This document shows, one piece after another, positions 1 to 9,125 of a stretch of 64,000 nt of DNA. Each line of letters starts with the position of its first letter. Position 1 is the first letter of the stretch. Location of the stretch: positions 1-64,000 of the forward strand of contig NZ_MUNO01000019.1 in the NCBI RefSeq assembly GCF_002001015.1, written 5' to 3'. Made by a program: the position numbers and the translations under genes. Under the pieces are notes generated by a model. The model did not search any database. It was not told where the DNA came from and worked only from the letters and a program-made list of their open reading frames with translations. This stretch comes from Polaromonas sp. A23 (lineage in GTDB: Bacteria > Pseudomonadota > Gammaproteobacteria > Burkholderiales > Burkholderiaceae_C).

Positions 1-2
1 GG

Positions 3-563
3 CGTGAACTGCTGCAGCGCCTGCAGATCGCTTTTTCGGTGGTGTCGCCTGAGGTGGACGAAAGCCCGCTGGCCGGCGAGGCGCCCGCCGCGCTGGCGCG
101 GCGGCTGGCACTGGCCAAGGCCAAGGCAGTGGCCGCCAACTTCCCGGAGGCTGTGGTGATTGGCTCCGACCAGGTCGCCGACCTGAACGGCCGTCCGCTG
201 GGCAAGCCCGGAAACCACAGCAACGCCGTGGCCCAGCTGCGTCAGATGCGCGGCCACAGTGTTGTCTTCCAGACCGCCGTGACCGTGGTGTGCCTGCAAA
301 GCGGCTTCGAGCAAACCGATCTTGCAGCGGTGAAAGTCCAGTTCCGGCATCTGACGGATGACGAGATCGAGAACTACCTGCAAGCCGAGCAGCCCTACGA
401 CTGCGCGGGCAGCGCCAAAAGCGAAGGCTTGGGCATCAGCCTGCTGGACGCGATCGAGAACGACGATCCCACCGCACTGGTGGGCTTGCCGTTGATTCGC
501 ACCTGCCGCATGCTCCGCGCTGCCGGCATCAACCTGCTGCAAACCCGGGAGGACCGGTCATGA
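3..563 (+). CDS. Maf/YceF-type nucleotide pyrophosphatase (5' end cut by window)
   Basis: Maf family proteins hydrolyse non-canonical or modified nucleoside triphosphates in the cytoplasm; the YceF branch prefers m7GTP. The frame is open from base 3 (RELLQRLQIAFSVVSPEVDE), so the true start lies upstream and the first GTG inside the window is not the start. The family motifs VDESPLAGE, AKAKAVA, GSDQVADLNG (with the catalytic Asp) and the C-terminal GLPL are all visible. The stop overlaps the next start as ATGA (560-563), which indicates translational coupling. Assignment to the YceF rather than the YhdE subfamily rests on the SDQVADLNGRPLGKPGN segment and is fairly confident. Confidence 0.9.
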   Translation, partial: RELLQRLQIAFSVVSPEVDESPLAGEAPAALARRLALAKAKAVAANFPEAVVIGSDQVADLNGRPLGKPGNHSNAVAQLRQMRGHSVVFQTAVTVVCLQSGFEQTDLAAVKVQFRHLTDDEIENYLQAEQPYDCAGSAKSEGLGISLLDAIENDDPTALVGLPLIRTCRMLRAAGINLLQTREDRS

Positions 564-1327
564 GCGCAGCACCGAAAGGCCGGCTTTACCTGGTGCCCGC
601 ACCGCTGGACTTCGGCTGCGAAGCGCAAGCGCCCTTGCAGGACGTGATGCCCCTGGGCACGCTGCAGATTGCCGCCACGCTCTCCTGCTGGATTTGCGAG
701 AACGCCAAAAGTACACGCGCTTACCTCAAGCGCGTTGGCGAGGTACAGCCGTTGCAGCAACCCATCCAGGCGCAGCAGATCCAGGAATTGCCGCGCGAAG
801 TGCACAAAAAGGGCGACCACGGCGGCAATTTCGACGCACGCCCTTTGCTGGCGCCTGCCCTTGCAGGACAAGACATGGGGCTGGTCAGTGAAGCCGGCAT
901 GCCGGCCATTGCCGATCCGGGCTCATCGGTGGTGCGCGCTGCGCACGATCTGGGCCTGCAGGTTGTGCCGCTCACCGGGCCCATGTCGCTGGTGCTGGCG
1001 CTGGCCGCCAGCGGCCTGAATGGCCAGAATTTTGCATTTGTCGGTTATTTGCCGCAGGACGGCGGCGAACGCAGCCAACGCATCCGGGAGTTGGAGTCGC
1101 TGGCCTTGAAAACCGGCCAGACCCAGATTTTTATTGAAACCCCCTACCGCAACGCCGCACTACTTCAGGCACTGCTGCAAACACTGCAACACAACACGCG
1201 ACTGGCCCTCAGCTGCGGGCTGAGCCTGCCAGGCGCCTGGTCGCGCAGTGCGTCGGCAAGCGTCTGGAAACGCGACAAGCCGGCTGCGCCGCTGGCCTTG
1301 CCCACCGTGTTCTGCATAGGTCGGTAG
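560..1327 (+). CDS. SAM-dependent methyltransferase, RsmI-like (tetrapyrrole methylase fold)
   Basis: 255 aa. It resembles the RsmI branch of the tetrapyrrole/rRNA methylase family: LYLVPAPLDFG at the N terminus, VSEAGMPAIADPGSSVV at about residues 111-127, PLTGPMSLVLALAASG at about 138-153, and FVGYLPQ then IFIETPYRN further on. RsmI 2'-O-methylates C1402 of 16S rRNA. This protein lacks the usual RsmI N-terminal TPIGN motif, so it is better regarded as an RsmI paralogue with an unproven substrate. It is translationally coupled to maf and ends just before a bidirectional terminator. Confidence 0.8.
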   Translation: MSAAPKGRLYLVPAPLDFGCEAQAPLQDVMPLGTLQIAATLSCWICENAKSTRAYLKRVGEVQPLQQPIQAQQIQELPREVHKKGDHGGNFDARPLLAPALAGQDMGLVSEAGMPAIADPGSSVVRAAHDLGLQVVPLTGPMSLVLALAASGLNGQNFAFVGYLPQDGGERSQRIRELESLALKTGQTQIFIETPYRNAALLQALLQTLQHNTRLALSCGLSLPGAWSRSASASVWKRDKPAAPLALPTVFCIGR

Positions 1328-1342
1328 CAACTGCATTCGCAT

Positions 1343-1371
1343 AAAAAAGCCCGCAGCGAGCGGGCTTTTTC
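1343..1371. terminator. Bidirectional intrinsic terminator
   Basis: A 7-bp stem (AGCCCGC at 1348-1354, GCGGGCT at 1360-1366) with a 5-nt loop is flanked by an A-run on the left and a T-run on the right. It therefore works in both directions, between the maf/rsmI-like operon (plus) and sppA (minus), which converge here. Confidence 0.9.
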
Positions 1372-1402
1372 TAAAGGCAATCGCGCTGCCTTAACCACTG
1401 CC

Positions 1403-2461
1403 TTAGCGAATGGAAGGAATCGCTTTCAGCGTCTGGATAGCGCCCGAACCAATGGCGGCACCGAACTTCTTGGCCAGGCGTTCAGCCACGTTTTCCCGAC
1501 GGGTGTAGTCGATGATCTCTTCGGTCTTGACGATTTCCCGGGCCACGTAGTCGAGCGAGCCCAGCTGATCCGCCAGCCCCAACTCGATGGCCTGCTGGCC
1601 GGTCCAGAACAGTCCGCTGAACATTTCAGGCGTTTCCTTGAGACGCTTGCCCCGGCCATTTTTGACGACGGTGATGAACTGCTGGTGGATCTGGTTCAGC
1701 ATGGTCTGCGCGTAGGCGCGCTGGTGCTCGGTCTGTGGGCTGAAGGGGTCCAGAAAACCTTTGTTTTCGCCGGCGGTCATGAGGCGGCGCTCAACGCCCA
1801 CCTTCTCCATCAGGCCGGTAAAGCCAAAACCGTCCATCAGCACACCGATGCTGCCGACAATGCTGGCCTTGTCGACAAAAATCTTGTCGGCGGAAGCCGC
1901 GATGTAATACGCGGCCGAGGCGCAGGTTTCACCCACCACCGCATACACCGGCTTGTTGTACTTGGCCTTCAGGCGCAAGACTTCGTCATTCATCATGCCG
2001 GCCTGCACCGGGCTGCCACCGGGCGAGTTGATCAGCAACACCACCGCCTTGGCGCCTTCGTCTTCAAAGGCAGCGCGCAGGGCAGCATTGACAAATTCGG
2101 CGCTGGCGTCGGCGCCGTCGGCAATTTCACCCTTGATCTCGACCACCGCCGTGTGCGGAACGCTGACGTTGGTGGTTGATGCGCCACGGGACAGCCCGAA
2201 CCAGACCAGGAAAATGAAAAAAGCCAGCCAAGACAGACGCACAAACGTCTTCCAGCGGCGCGTGGCCTTTTGCTCATTGAGGGCGGCAAAAGCCAGCTTT
2301 TCCAGCGTCACACGCTCCCAGCCGGGGCTGGAAGTATCCACACCAGCCTTGTAATTTGCTACGGTTTCAGGAGCTGCTTGCGCCCGCCCCTCAAGGGCTG
2401 AAGCCCGATTTGGATCGAAATCAGAAGCGTCAGAGGGTTCGGTGCGGTTTGAATCATTCAT
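1403..2461 (-). CDS. sppA: Signal peptide peptidase SppA, S49 family
   Basis: 352 aa. The membrane-anchored serine protease digests cleaved signal peptides at the cytoplasmic membrane. It has a disordered N terminus (1-70), one membrane segment (about 73-90), then a single S49 domain with NSPGGSP at 146-151, the nucleophile Ser182 in ETCASAAYY and the probable general base Lys234 in GENKGF. The 52-residue Ser-Lys spacing matches the short, single-domain SppA of Bacillus type rather than the long E. coli form. Last gene of the minus-strand rluC-HAD-Rieske-sppA operon, 9 nt after the Rieske gene. Residues about 18-37 are encoded by a copy of the dispersed repeat (2355-2420). Confidence 0.93.
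   Translation of the reverse strand: MNDSNRTEPSDASDFDPNRASALEGRAQAAPETVANYKAGVDTSSPGWERVTLEKLAFAALNEQKATRRWKTFVRLSWLAFFIFLVWFGLSRGASTTNVSVPHTAVVEIKGEIADGADASAEFVNAALRAAFEDEGAKAVVLLINSPGGSPVQAGMMNDEVLRLKAKYNKPVYAVVGETCASAAYYIAASADKIFVDKASIVGSIGVLMDGFGFTGLMEKVGVERRLMTAGENKGFLDPFSPQTEHQRAYAQTMLNQIHQQFITVVKNGRGKRLKETPEMFSGLFWTGQQAIELGLADQLGSLDYVAREIVKTEEIIDYTRRENVAERLAKKFGAAIGSGAIQTLKAIPSIR
2355..2420 (+). repeat. Dispersed palindromic repeat, copy inside sppA
   Basis: Reads TTTGCTACGGTTTCAGGAGC followed by TGCTTGCGCCCG, then AAGGGCTGAAGCCCGATTTG, the full-length layout of the family. It encodes the stretch NRASALEGRAQAAPETVAN of the SppA N-terminal linker in frame on the minus strand. Confidence 0.8.
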
Positions 2462-2470
2462 AAGGGTAGT

Positions 2471-2836
2471 TTAGAACTCCACGGTTTTAAGTTTGTAGGA
2501 CGTGTGCCAGAAAACAAGGCCATCGCCTTCCGTAACATCGATTTTGACCAGTCCGCCCTGGCACGGGCCGCCGCTGCAATCGCCAGTGTCAGGCCGATAG
2601 GCAGCACCGTGGCTGGCGCACAGCAGCCACTGGCCGCTGTCGTCAAACACGCGATTGGGTTGCCAGTCCAGCTCCATGGCCACATGCGTGCAGCGGTTGA
2701 GATAGGCATGAACCACTCCGTCATAACGCACAGCAAAGGCGCGGCAGGTCTGTCCAGCGTAGACCACATCGAAAGACACCGCCAGCCCGCCGTCGAGCAG
2801 GTCGCGACTGTTGCACAGGGCTTGCCGTTCGTCCAT
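2471..2836 (-). CDS. Rieske [2Fe-2S] domain protein
   Basis: 121 aa from the ATG at 2836 (a TTG 12 nt upstream is also in frame). A single stand-alone Rieske domain carries the two cluster motifs CTH (Cys49, His51) and CASHG (Cys73, His76), separated by 21 residues. It probably serves as a small soluble ferredoxin-like electron carrier; the partner is unknown. No signal peptide or membrane segment is seen. It sits between the HAD phosphatase and sppA in the same tight operon (18 and 9 nt gaps), an arrangement I recall as common in Burkholderiales, though it gives no functional clue. Confidence 0.88.
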   Translation of the reverse strand: MDERQALCNSRDLLDGGLAVSFDVVYAGQTCRAFAVRYDGVVHAYLNRCTHVAMELDWQPNRVFDDSGQWLLCASHGAAYRPDTGDCSGGPCQGGLVKIDVTEGDGLVFWHTSYKLKTVEF

Positions 2837-2854
2837 GGCCGTCAACACTGGAAT

Positions 2855-3526
2855 TCAGCCATGAGCCAGCAACCAGTTGTGCAGTTCCTGCACCGAGTGG
2901 GCAATATGGCGCGGCGCCAGCAGGTCAAAGGTAGCTGGCTCGTGTGCGCCGTAGCTCACGCCCACACTGGGACAGCCGGCGTTGAGCGCCATCTGCAGGT
3001 CATGCGTGGTGTCGCCCACCATCAGCACACGTTCGGGCGCGACACCAAACTCGGTCATCAGTTCGTGCAGCATGCGGGGGTCAGGCTTGCCGGCCGTCTC
3101 GTCGGCGGTGCGCGAGCTGTCGAACACGCCCTTGAGCTCCTCGGTGCGCAGCACTTCGTTGAGGCCGCGGCGCGACTTGCCGGTAGCCACCGCAAGCAGG
3201 TGGCCGCGCGCTTTCAGAACATCGAGCAGGGGAAGCACGCCCTCAAACAGGCTCAGGTCGTCGTAATGCGCGTTGTAGTGGTGGCGGTAACGCTCACCAA
3301 GCTGCGGGTATTTCTCAGGCGGCACATCCGGCGCAGCGTGCGCCAGGGCCTGCATGAGGCCCAGGCCGATCACATAGCCGGCTTCCTTGTCGGTTGGAAC
3401 CGTGCCACCCACATCGCGCACAGCGGCCTGGATACAGCGCACGATGATTTTGGTGGAATCGAACAGCGTGCCGTCCCAGTCGAAGGCAATCAGGTCAAAG
3501 TTCAGCGGCTTATTCGGCGGGGACAT
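2855..3526 (-). CDS. HAD-IA family hydrolase, phosphoglycolate phosphatase-like
   Basis: 223 aa. All four HAD motifs are present: FDWDGTLFDS (nucleophile and acid Asp), VATGKSRRGL (motif II), KPDPRML (motif III Lys) and MVGDTTHDLQMA (motif IV Asp). The alpha-helical cap falls between motifs I and II, as in class IA (Gph/PpaX-like) phosphatases. The physiological phosphate ester is not readable from sequence. The start overlaps the end of rluC by 17 nt, so the two are co-translated. Confidence 0.88.
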   Translation of the reverse strand: MSPPNKPLNFDLIAFDWDGTLFDSTKIIVRCIQAAVRDVGGTVPTDKEAGYVIGLGLMQALAHAAPDVPPEKYPQLGERYRHHYNAHYDDLSLFEGVLPLLDVLKARGHLLAVATGKSRRGLNEVLRTEELKGVFDSSRTADETAGKPDPRMLHELMTEFGVAPERVLMVGDTTHDLQMALNAGCPSVGVSYGAHEPATFDLLAPRHIAHSVQELHNWLLAHG

Positions 3527-4673
3527 GGGCGGTCAGGCTCTCTAGCTCGGGGGGAAGCGCAGCCAGCAAATCAATGCGTTTGCCGCTGGAGGGATGGGTG
3601 AACTTTAACCGCCAGGCATGAAGGAACATGCGCCTGAGGGCAATGCCGCCCGCTTCCTTTTGCAAGGCTTTGTTCAGGTCGAAATCGCCGTATTTGTCAT
3701 CACCAGCAATCGGGTGGCCCGCGCTGGCCAGGTGCACGCGAATCTGGTGGGTGCGTCCGGTCTTGATGGTGACTTCAAGCAAGGTGAAGTCGCGCCTCGC
3801 TATAACCAGCGCGGCGCTGACCTTGACCAGTGTGACCGCACGCATGGCATCAGGATGCTCTTTGGGCACCACCCGGACGCGGCGCTCGCCGTCAGGCAAA
3901 AGGTATTTCTGCAGCGGCGCATCCAGCACTTTTTTGTTGGCCGGCCAGGCTCCTGCAACCAGCGCCAGATAGATCTTGTCGGTTTCGCGCTCGCGAAACT
4001 GTTCCTGCAGGTTTTTCAGCGCCATGCGCTTTTTGGCGATCAGCAGGATGCCGCTGGTTTCACGGTCCAGCCGGTGCACCAGCTCCAGGAATTTCGCCTC
4101 CGGCCGCGCCATGCGCAGTTGCTCAATCACGCCAAACGCCACCCCGCTGCCGCCGTGCACGGCCACGCCGGCCGGTTTGTCGATGGCCAACACGTGTTCG
4201 TCCTCAAACAGGATGGGGAATTCACGCGAAGGCGCGTAACCGCCAACCGTGGAGGCGGCGCCGTGCCGGGCCACTTCCACTGCCATGGCCCGCGCCTTGT
4301 CGTCGGCCCGTTCCGAGGTTCGCACCGGCGGCAAGCGCACGACGTCGCCGGCTTCCACCCGGGTGTCGGCGTGCGCCCTGCCCTTGTTGATGCGTACCTC
4401 GCCGCTGCGGATGATGCGGTACACATGGGTTTTGGGCACGCCCTTGAGCTGGCGGATCAGGAAGTTGTCCAGGCGCTGGCCGGCAAAGTCAGCGTCCACT
4501 GTCACCAGCGTGGCCTGCGGCGCGGCTTTCTCGGCCCGGTCTGCCGTTTTTTCAGGCAAATCCGGCAGGGTCTGGGCCGAAACGTGAGGGGCAGCGCTGG
4601 CAGGCAACGGGGCGGGGCGGGGTTTACCCGGACGCCGTGTTTTACCTGAAGCTACGCCTATAATGTGTTTCAC
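3510..4673 (-). CDS. rluC: 23S rRNA pseudouridine synthase RluC (RluA family)
   Basis: About 387 aa if translation starts at the GTG at 4673 (VKHIIGVASG); the open frame continues to 4802, but that part looks non-coding and covers the rne promoter region. An N-terminal S4-like RNA-binding segment (RLDNFLIRQLKG, RINKGRAHADTRVEAGD) precedes the catalytic domain with HRLDRETSGILLIAKK (catalytic Asp), GRTHQIRVHLASAGHPIAGD and a C-terminal LHAWRL. RluC modifies U955, U2504 and U2580 of 23S rRNA in E. coli. It is divergent from rne, as in E. coli and many betaproteobacteria. Confidence 0.92.
   Translation of the reverse strand: MKHIIGVASGKTRRPGKPRPAPLPASAAPHVSAQTLPDLPEKTADRAEKAAPQATLVTVDADFAGQRLDNFLIRQLKGVPKTHVYRIIRSGEVRINKGRAHADTRVEAGDVVRLPPVRTSERADDKARAMAVEVARHGAASTVGGYAPSREFPILFEDEHVLAIDKPAGVAVHGGSGVAFGVIEQLRMARPEAKFLELVHRLDRETSGILLIAKKRMALKNLQEQFRERETDKIYLALVAGAWPANKKVLDAPLQKYLLPDGERRVRVVPKEHPDAMRAVTLVKVSAALVIARRDFTLLEVTIKTGRTHQIRVHLASAGHPIAGDDKYGDFDLNKALQKEAGGIALRRMFLHAWRLKFTHPSSGKRIDLLAALPPELESLTAHVPAE
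4641..4664 (+). promoter_or_regulatory. Candidate distal rne promoter (perfect TATAAT)
   Basis: A perfect -10 hexamer TATAAT occurs at 4659-4664 on the plus strand. The upstream -35 match (around 4636-4646) is weak. If used, it gives rne a leader of about 570 nt. Alternatively the hexamer is chance, because it lies within the first rluC codons. Confidence 0.3.
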
Positions 4674-4929
4674 TAGCGACAAGCTGTAAGTGGTTGATTT
4701 GTCTGGGAGTTTAGTCCACACACCATCATTCCACCTGAACAGCCTTGCTGGAAGGTCGATGCCACTGGCGGCAAATGTCCGCAAGCGCACGGTGCCAGGC
4801 ACCCCGCGGCGGAAAAATGCAGTGCAGACGAGTCGACGTTATGCGAATACAACTACGGAATACGATGTGTGCAGCCCCGCGGGCTGCATACGGATCCAGG
4901 TGAAATCTGGTCTTTACATGGGTAGCCTC

Positions 4930-4960
4930 TTGACAACACTGGCAGCACTGATTTTTTTAT
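4930..4960 (+). promoter_or_regulatory. Candidate proximal rne promoter
   Basis: A perfect -35 TTGACA (4930-4935) is followed, 18-19 nt later, by an AT-rich TTTTTAT stretch (4954-4960) that could act as a -10. Transcription from here would leave a leader of about 270 nt containing a copy of the dispersed repeat. Confidence 0.35.
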
Positions 4961-4994
4961 GCCTGCGGCGCTTTTTAGCCCCGCTCTCGGGCAT

Positions 4995-5051
4995 AAATCG
5001 GCCGCCAGCCCTTGTTTTGCGGGCGCAAGCAGCTACTATTTTTGTAGCAAA
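4995..5051 (-). repeat. Dispersed palindromic repeat, copy in the rne leader
   Basis: Read on the minus strand: TTTGCTACAAAAATAGTAGC, then TGCTTGCGCCCGC, then GGGCTGGCGGCCGATTT. Both arms and the core agree with the other copies. Confidence 0.85.
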
Positions 5052-5240
5052 CACCTGTCAGACCCCGGCTCACCCCATCCACGCGCCTACGCCCAGACTG
5101 CTCTGCGACTGATTTTTCAGTCGCCGTAGCTTCGTCAAAAGCTCTCCGGCAATTCCCCACGTTCGCACAACGTCTGCTCCGGCGTCGTTTGCCCATTTTT
5201 GGGCAGTGATGTTTGAGAACAGAAGAACGAAGGAAAACCC

Positions 5241-8200
5241 ATGAAACGCATGCTGGTTAATGCCACCCAGTCGGAAGAACGCCGCCTGGCAATTGTTGAC
5301 GGACAAAAACTCCTCGACTACGAAATCGAAATTGAAGGGCGCGAACAGCGCAAGGGCAACATCTACAAGGCCGTCGTCACCCGAGTCGAGCCATCGCTCG
5401 AAGCCTGTTTTGTCGACTACGGTGAAGACCGCCACGGCTTTTTGCCGTTCAAGGAAATCTCCAAGCAATACTTCGCCCAGGGCGTGTCGGTCAGCCAGGC
5501 ACGTATCCAGGACGTGATCCGCGAAGGCCAGGAAATCCTGGTCCAGGTTGAAAAAGAAGAACGCGGCAACAAGGGCGCCGCCCTGACCACCTTTGTCTCG
5601 CTGGCCGGGCGTTATGTTGTGCTGATGCCCAACAACCCGCGCGGCGGTGGCGTCAGCCGCCGTATTGAAGGCGAAGACCGGGCCGAGCTCAAGGAAAACA
5701 TGGACCAGCTGGAATACCCGGCCGGCTCCAGCATCATCGCCCGCACCGCCGGCATCGGCCGCAGCGCCGCCGAGTTGCAGTGGGACCTGAACTACCTGAT
5801 CAAGCTGTGGACCGCGATTGACGGCGCCGGCAAGGGCGGCAAGGGCGCGTTCCTGATTTACCAGGAATCCAGCCTTGTGATCCGCGCCATCCGCGACTAC
5901 TTCAACAGCGACATCGGCGACATCCTGTTCGACACCGACGACGTCTACGAACAAGCGCGCCAGTTCATGGCCCACGTGATGCCCGAACACGAGCACCGCG
6001 TCAAACGCTACCGCGACGACGCGCCGCTGTTCAGCCGCTTCCAGATCGAGCACCAGATCGAGTCGGCCTACGCACGCACCGTGCAACTGCCGTCCGGCGG
6101 CGCCATCGTGATCGACCACACCGAAGCCCTGGTTTCGGTCGACGTCAACTCGGCCCGCGCCATCAAGGGCGGCGACATTGAAGAAACCGCCACCCGCACC
6201 AACCTGGAAGCCGCTGACGAAGTCGCGCGCCAGATGCGCTTGCGCGACCTGGGTGGCCTGATCGTCATCGACTTCATCGACATGGAAGAGTCGCGCAACC
6301 GCCGCGATGTTGAAAACCGCCTGCGCGACGCGCTGCGCCAGGACCGCGCGCGTGTGCAGTTCGGCACTATCAGCAAGTTCGGCCTGATGGAAATGAGCCG
6401 TCAGCGCCTGCGCCCGGCCCTGTCGGAAGGCGCATCCATCCCCTGCCCGCGTTGCGGTGGCTCCGGCCACATCCGCGACACCGAAAGCTCGGCGCTGCAG
6501 ATTTTGCGCATCATCCAGGAAGAGTCGCTGAAAGACAGCACGGCTTCCGTGCTGTGCCAGGTACCGGTCGATGTGGCGTCTTTCCTGCTCAACGAAAAAC
6601 GTTCCGAGATCGCCAAGATCGAAATGAAGCAGCGCATCAACGTGCTGCTGGTGCCCAACAAAACGCTGGAAACACCGAACTACAAGCTCGAGCGTCTGAA
6701 ACACGATGACCCGCGCCTGGACAACATCGAGGCGAGCTACAAGATGGCCGAGGAGATGGAAGATCCGACCACAGTCACGCGCCGCAGCCAGGAAAAGCAC
6801 AACAAGCAGGAGCCGGTGATCAAGGGCGTGCTGCCCGATGCACCGGCACCCATCGCCGCACCCAAGCCGGCAACGGTCGTCGCGCCCAAAGCTGCTGCGC
6901 CGGTTCGCGCCACTGCAGCGGCGGCACCGGCCGAGAAGAGCTTCTTCGCAAAACTGAAAGCCTTCTTTGTGGGTGAGGAAGCTGCGCCTTCTGCTGCTCC
7001 AGCCAGGGAAGTGAAAAATGACGAGCGCGGCGGAAGCCGTCGCGACGAGCAACGTGGTGAGCGCGGCGATCGTGGCGGTGAACGCGGTGGCCGTGATGGC
7101 CGTCGCGGTGGCCGTGGAGGCCGCGGCGAAGGCCGTTCTGGTGAAGGTCGTGGCGAAGGCCGGCCGGACCAGCGCGGTGAACGTCCTGAAGGACGCGGCG
7201 AAGGTCGCGGTGGTGAGCGCCGTGAGCGCAACGCCGACGGCGCACGCCAGGAACGCCCTGCCGGCGAAACACGCGGCGATGGACGCAACAACGAAGCCCG
7301 CCCAGAACGCGCACCGCGCCCTGAAGGCCAGGCCGACGGCGAAGGCCGCAGCGAGCGCGGTGAACGCAGCCGCCGCGGCCGCGGTGACCGGGGCGATCGT
7401 GGTGGTGAACGCGGCGAACGCGGTGACCGTCCGGCACGCGACCCGATCGAGCAGGATCTCGCACTGGCCAACCAGGCAGCCATGGCCGCCGCCATGAACG
7501 AAGGCGACGCCCCACAGCGTCAGGAACGCCCCGCGCAGGATGCAGGCCGCGATGGTGAGCGTCAGCCGCGCCCTGAAGGCCAGGGCCGCCGTGAACGCGG
7601 AGAGCGTGGCGAACGCGGCAACGGCCGTCGCAACGAACGCCGCGACGAGCGTACAGACGGAAATGCCGCCCCCACCGCCGGCGCACAGGCCGACAGCTTT
7701 GACGCAGCACATCCCGCTGTCGTGGCGGGTCTCGACGAGGCTGGCAACCCCGTGGTGCCGGCATCTTCCGCCGACATGCAGGCGCGCCCTGAAGGTCAGG
7801 GAGAAGGCCAGGGCCAGGGCCAGGACCGCCAGCCGCGCGAACGCCGCAGCCGTGACCGTTACGGCCGCGACCGCCGCGACCGCAACGATCAGCCAGCCGA
7901 AGGCCAGGCTGAAAACGCGGCTCCCGCTGCTTTCACTGACAGTTTTGAGTCCAATCAACCCGCAGCCTTTACAACACAAGCGCCGGTAGCTACTGAATTC
8001 GTAGCAAACGCCGCGCCTGTCGCAGCGCCGGTGGCGGTGTCTCCCGCCTCTGTCGCGGTTGCACCTGCCGTCGTCACGCCTGTGGCTGCCGCGCCTGTGG
8101 CTGCCGCGCCTGCGCCTGTGGCGCGCGCACTGCCGAAAGTCCAGTCCTACGAATTGCCGCTGCAGGACCTGGCCCAGGTAGCGAGCTCTTCCGGCCTGCA

Positions 8201-8411
8201 GTGGGTCAACTCCGACGCCAGCAAGATTGCCGAAGTGCAAGCCACCATGGCGGCGGAGCCGAAGCCGATTCATGTGCCACGCGCACGTCCACCAGCTCCG
8301 CAGCTGGACAGCGGCCCGTTGGTGCTGGTCGAAACCAAGCGCGACCTGCGTGAGATGACCTTGCCGTTTGAGCAGCCTGCTGCGCCGGTTGCAGCTGAAC
8401 GCGCGGAGTAA
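5241..8411 (+). CDS. rne: Ribonuclease E
   Basis: 1056 aa. This essential endoribonuclease of mRNA decay and rRNA/tRNA processing is the degradosome scaffold. [21 protein letters not shown] is the canonical N terminus. The S1 domain follows (about 39-120), then the DNase I-like catalytic part with [10 protein letters not shown] and [13 protein letters not shown] (metal-binding Asp), and the zinc-link CPRCGGSG near residue 403. After about residue 510 the protein is disordered, with a long Arg/Gly/Glu-rich tract (about 590-880) that probably binds RNA, and a conserved-looking C-terminal peptide. Good ribosome-binding site (AAGGAAAA). A dispersed-repeat copy lies in the tail (7950-8008), in frame. 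Confidence 0.97.
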   Translation: MKRMLVNATQSEERRLAIVDGQKLLDYEIEIEGREQRKGNIYKAVVTRVEPSLEACFVDYGEDRHGFLPFKEISKQYFAQGVSVSQARIQDVIREGQEILVQVEKEERGNKGAALTTFVSLAGRYVVLMPNNPRGGGVSRRIEGEDRAELKENMDQLEYPAGSSIIARTAGIGRSAAELQWDLNYLIKLWTAIDGAGKGGKGAFLIYQESSLVIRAIRDYFNSDIGDILFDTDDVYEQARQFMAHVMPEHEHRVKRYRDDAPLFSRFQIEHQIESAYARTVQLPSGGAIVIDHTEALVSVDVNSARAIKGGDIEETATRTNLEAADEVARQMRLRDLGGLIVIDFIDMEESRNRRDVENRLRDALRQDRARVQFGTISKFGLMEMSRQRLRPALSEGASIPCPRCGGSGHIRDTESSALQILRIIQEESLKDSTASVLCQVPVDVASFLLNEKRSEIAKIEMKQRINVLLVPNKTLETPNYKLERLKHDDPRLDNIEASYKMAEEMEDPTTVTRRSQEKHNKQEPVIKGVLPDAPAPIAAPKPATVVAPKAAAPVRATAAAAPAEKSFFAKLKAFFVGEEAAPSAAPAREVKNDERGGSRRDEQRGERGDRGGERGGRDGRRGGRGGRGEGRSGEGRGEGRPDQRGERPEGRGEGRGGERRERNADGARQERPAGETRGDGRNNEARPERAPRPEGQADGEGRSERGERSRRGRGDRGDRGGERGERGDRPARDPIEQDLALANQAAMAAAMNEGDAPQRQERPAQDAGRDGERQPRPEGQGRRERGERGERGNGRRNERRDERTDGNAAPTAGAQADSFDAAHPAVVAGLDEAGNPVVPASSADMQARPEGQGEGQGQGQDRQPRERRSRDRYGRDRRDRNDQPAEGQAENAAPAAFTDSFESNQPAAFTTQAPVATEFVANAAPVAAPVAVSPASVAVAPAVVTPVAAAPVAAAPAPVARALPKVQSYELPLQDLAQVASSSGLQWVNSDASKIAEVQATMAAEPKPIHVPRARPPAPQLDSGPLVLVETKRDLREMTLPFEQPAAPVAAERAE
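7950..8008 (-). repeat. Dispersed palindromic repeat, copy in the rne C-terminal tail
   Basis: On the minus strand it reads TTTGCTACGAATTCAGTAGC, then TACCGGCGCTTGT, then AAAGGCTGCGGGTTGATTGG. It is more diverged in the core than other copies. In the rne frame it encodes the stretch around [15 protein letters not shown]. Confidence 0.65.
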
Positions 8412-8446
8412 TCCCTGCTGGTTGTGCCACCTGGCACTTCAGATCA

Positions 8447-8470
8447 AAGGCAGCTTTCGGGCTGCTTTTT
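8447..8470 (+). terminator. rne intrinsic terminator
   Basis: GCAGC (8448-8452), a 6-nt loop, GCTGC (8459-8463), then seven T residues, 36 nt after the rne stop. Confidence 0.88.
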
Positions 8471-9125
8471 TTCGTCTGGCGTTTTGTGCCTCAGGGCTCG
8501 GGTCCAACTTGAAGGCGTCACGCTGCATCTGTGGTCTGCCTTGGACAGTAGACGCAACTCCCCACTCCCACCCCTAACCCCTCCCTCGCCCCGCTGGGCG
8601 ATGGAGGGGGACTTCATTTGGCAACGTGTGCTGCACCCGCGTGCATACATGACGGCCACGTGTCCCGACATGACGCGCTTCGCGCGTCATGTCTCCCCGT
8701 ATCCGTATCTGTACCCGAATCCGCACCCGCTTTATCCCCCACCCTTCTGTATGCGCCGAGGAGCGGAGGTCCAGCCGGATCAGGGCGAGCGATTGTCTGA
8801 GCGCAGCGAGTTCGAGCTCGACCCCGGCTAGACCGAGCACCGCAGGTTTCCCCCGTAGCGCTAGCGAAGGGGGACGCAGACAGTAGGGTCGCCTTTTCTT
8901 TTGCTTACTTTTATTTTGGCGAAGCAAAAGAAAAGTGAGTTGCCGCCGGGCAACCCCCGGCTTGTAGGCAAACCTCCAGCGCAGGAGGCAAAGACGACTT
9001 CGACAAGCTCAGCCCGAACGGCGTTGGAGGACCGCTTGCATGGATCCCGGATCAAGCCCGGGATGACAGACGAAAGAGGTTTATCAGTAGGTCACCAACC
9101 GGTCCCCGCAGCGGCACACGGGCGA
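8471..9125. repeat. Gene-free stretch built from several dispersed repeats
   Basis: About 650 bp between rne and hemY with no convincing gene. It contains (a) a C/T-rich, G-rich segment near 8560-8615; (b) a perfect 14-bp inverted repeat, CTTTTCTTTTGCTT at 8893-8906 and its complement at 8922-8935, followed by TGCCGCCGGGCAACCCCCGG; (c) TTCGACAAGCTCAGCCCGAA at about 8999-9018; and (d) a 7-bp hairpin, ATCCCGG/CCGGGAT, at 9044-9064 followed by GACAGA. Segments b, c and d resemble motifs I recognise as recurring between genes in Comamonadaceae and other proteobacteria; that is recollection, not a search result. Confidence 0.6.

Larger units (their letters stand above)
4674..5240 (+). other. rne leader / rluC-rne intergenic region
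   Basis: About 570 bp without a convincing gene. It holds the two candidate promoters, a copy of the dispersed repeat (4995-5051) and a clear ribosome-binding site (AAGGAAAA) just before the rne ATG. E. coli rne has a long structured 5' leader through which RNase E cleaves its own mRNA; a similar role here is inference. Confidence 0.5.

Noticed and set aside
4690..5112. 140-aa ORF in the rne leader
   Set aside because: It overlaps both promoter candidates and a repeat copy and shows no protein-like pattern.
5070..8273. 1067-aa open frame antisense to rne
   Set aside because: Codon-bias artefact of a GC-rich gene. The translation is low-complexity Ala/Val/Arg/Gly with no domain, while rne on the plus strand is certain.
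8424..8831. Short ORFs between rne and hemY
   Set aside because: They cross the rne terminator and the dispersed repeats, have odd composition and no family resemblance.
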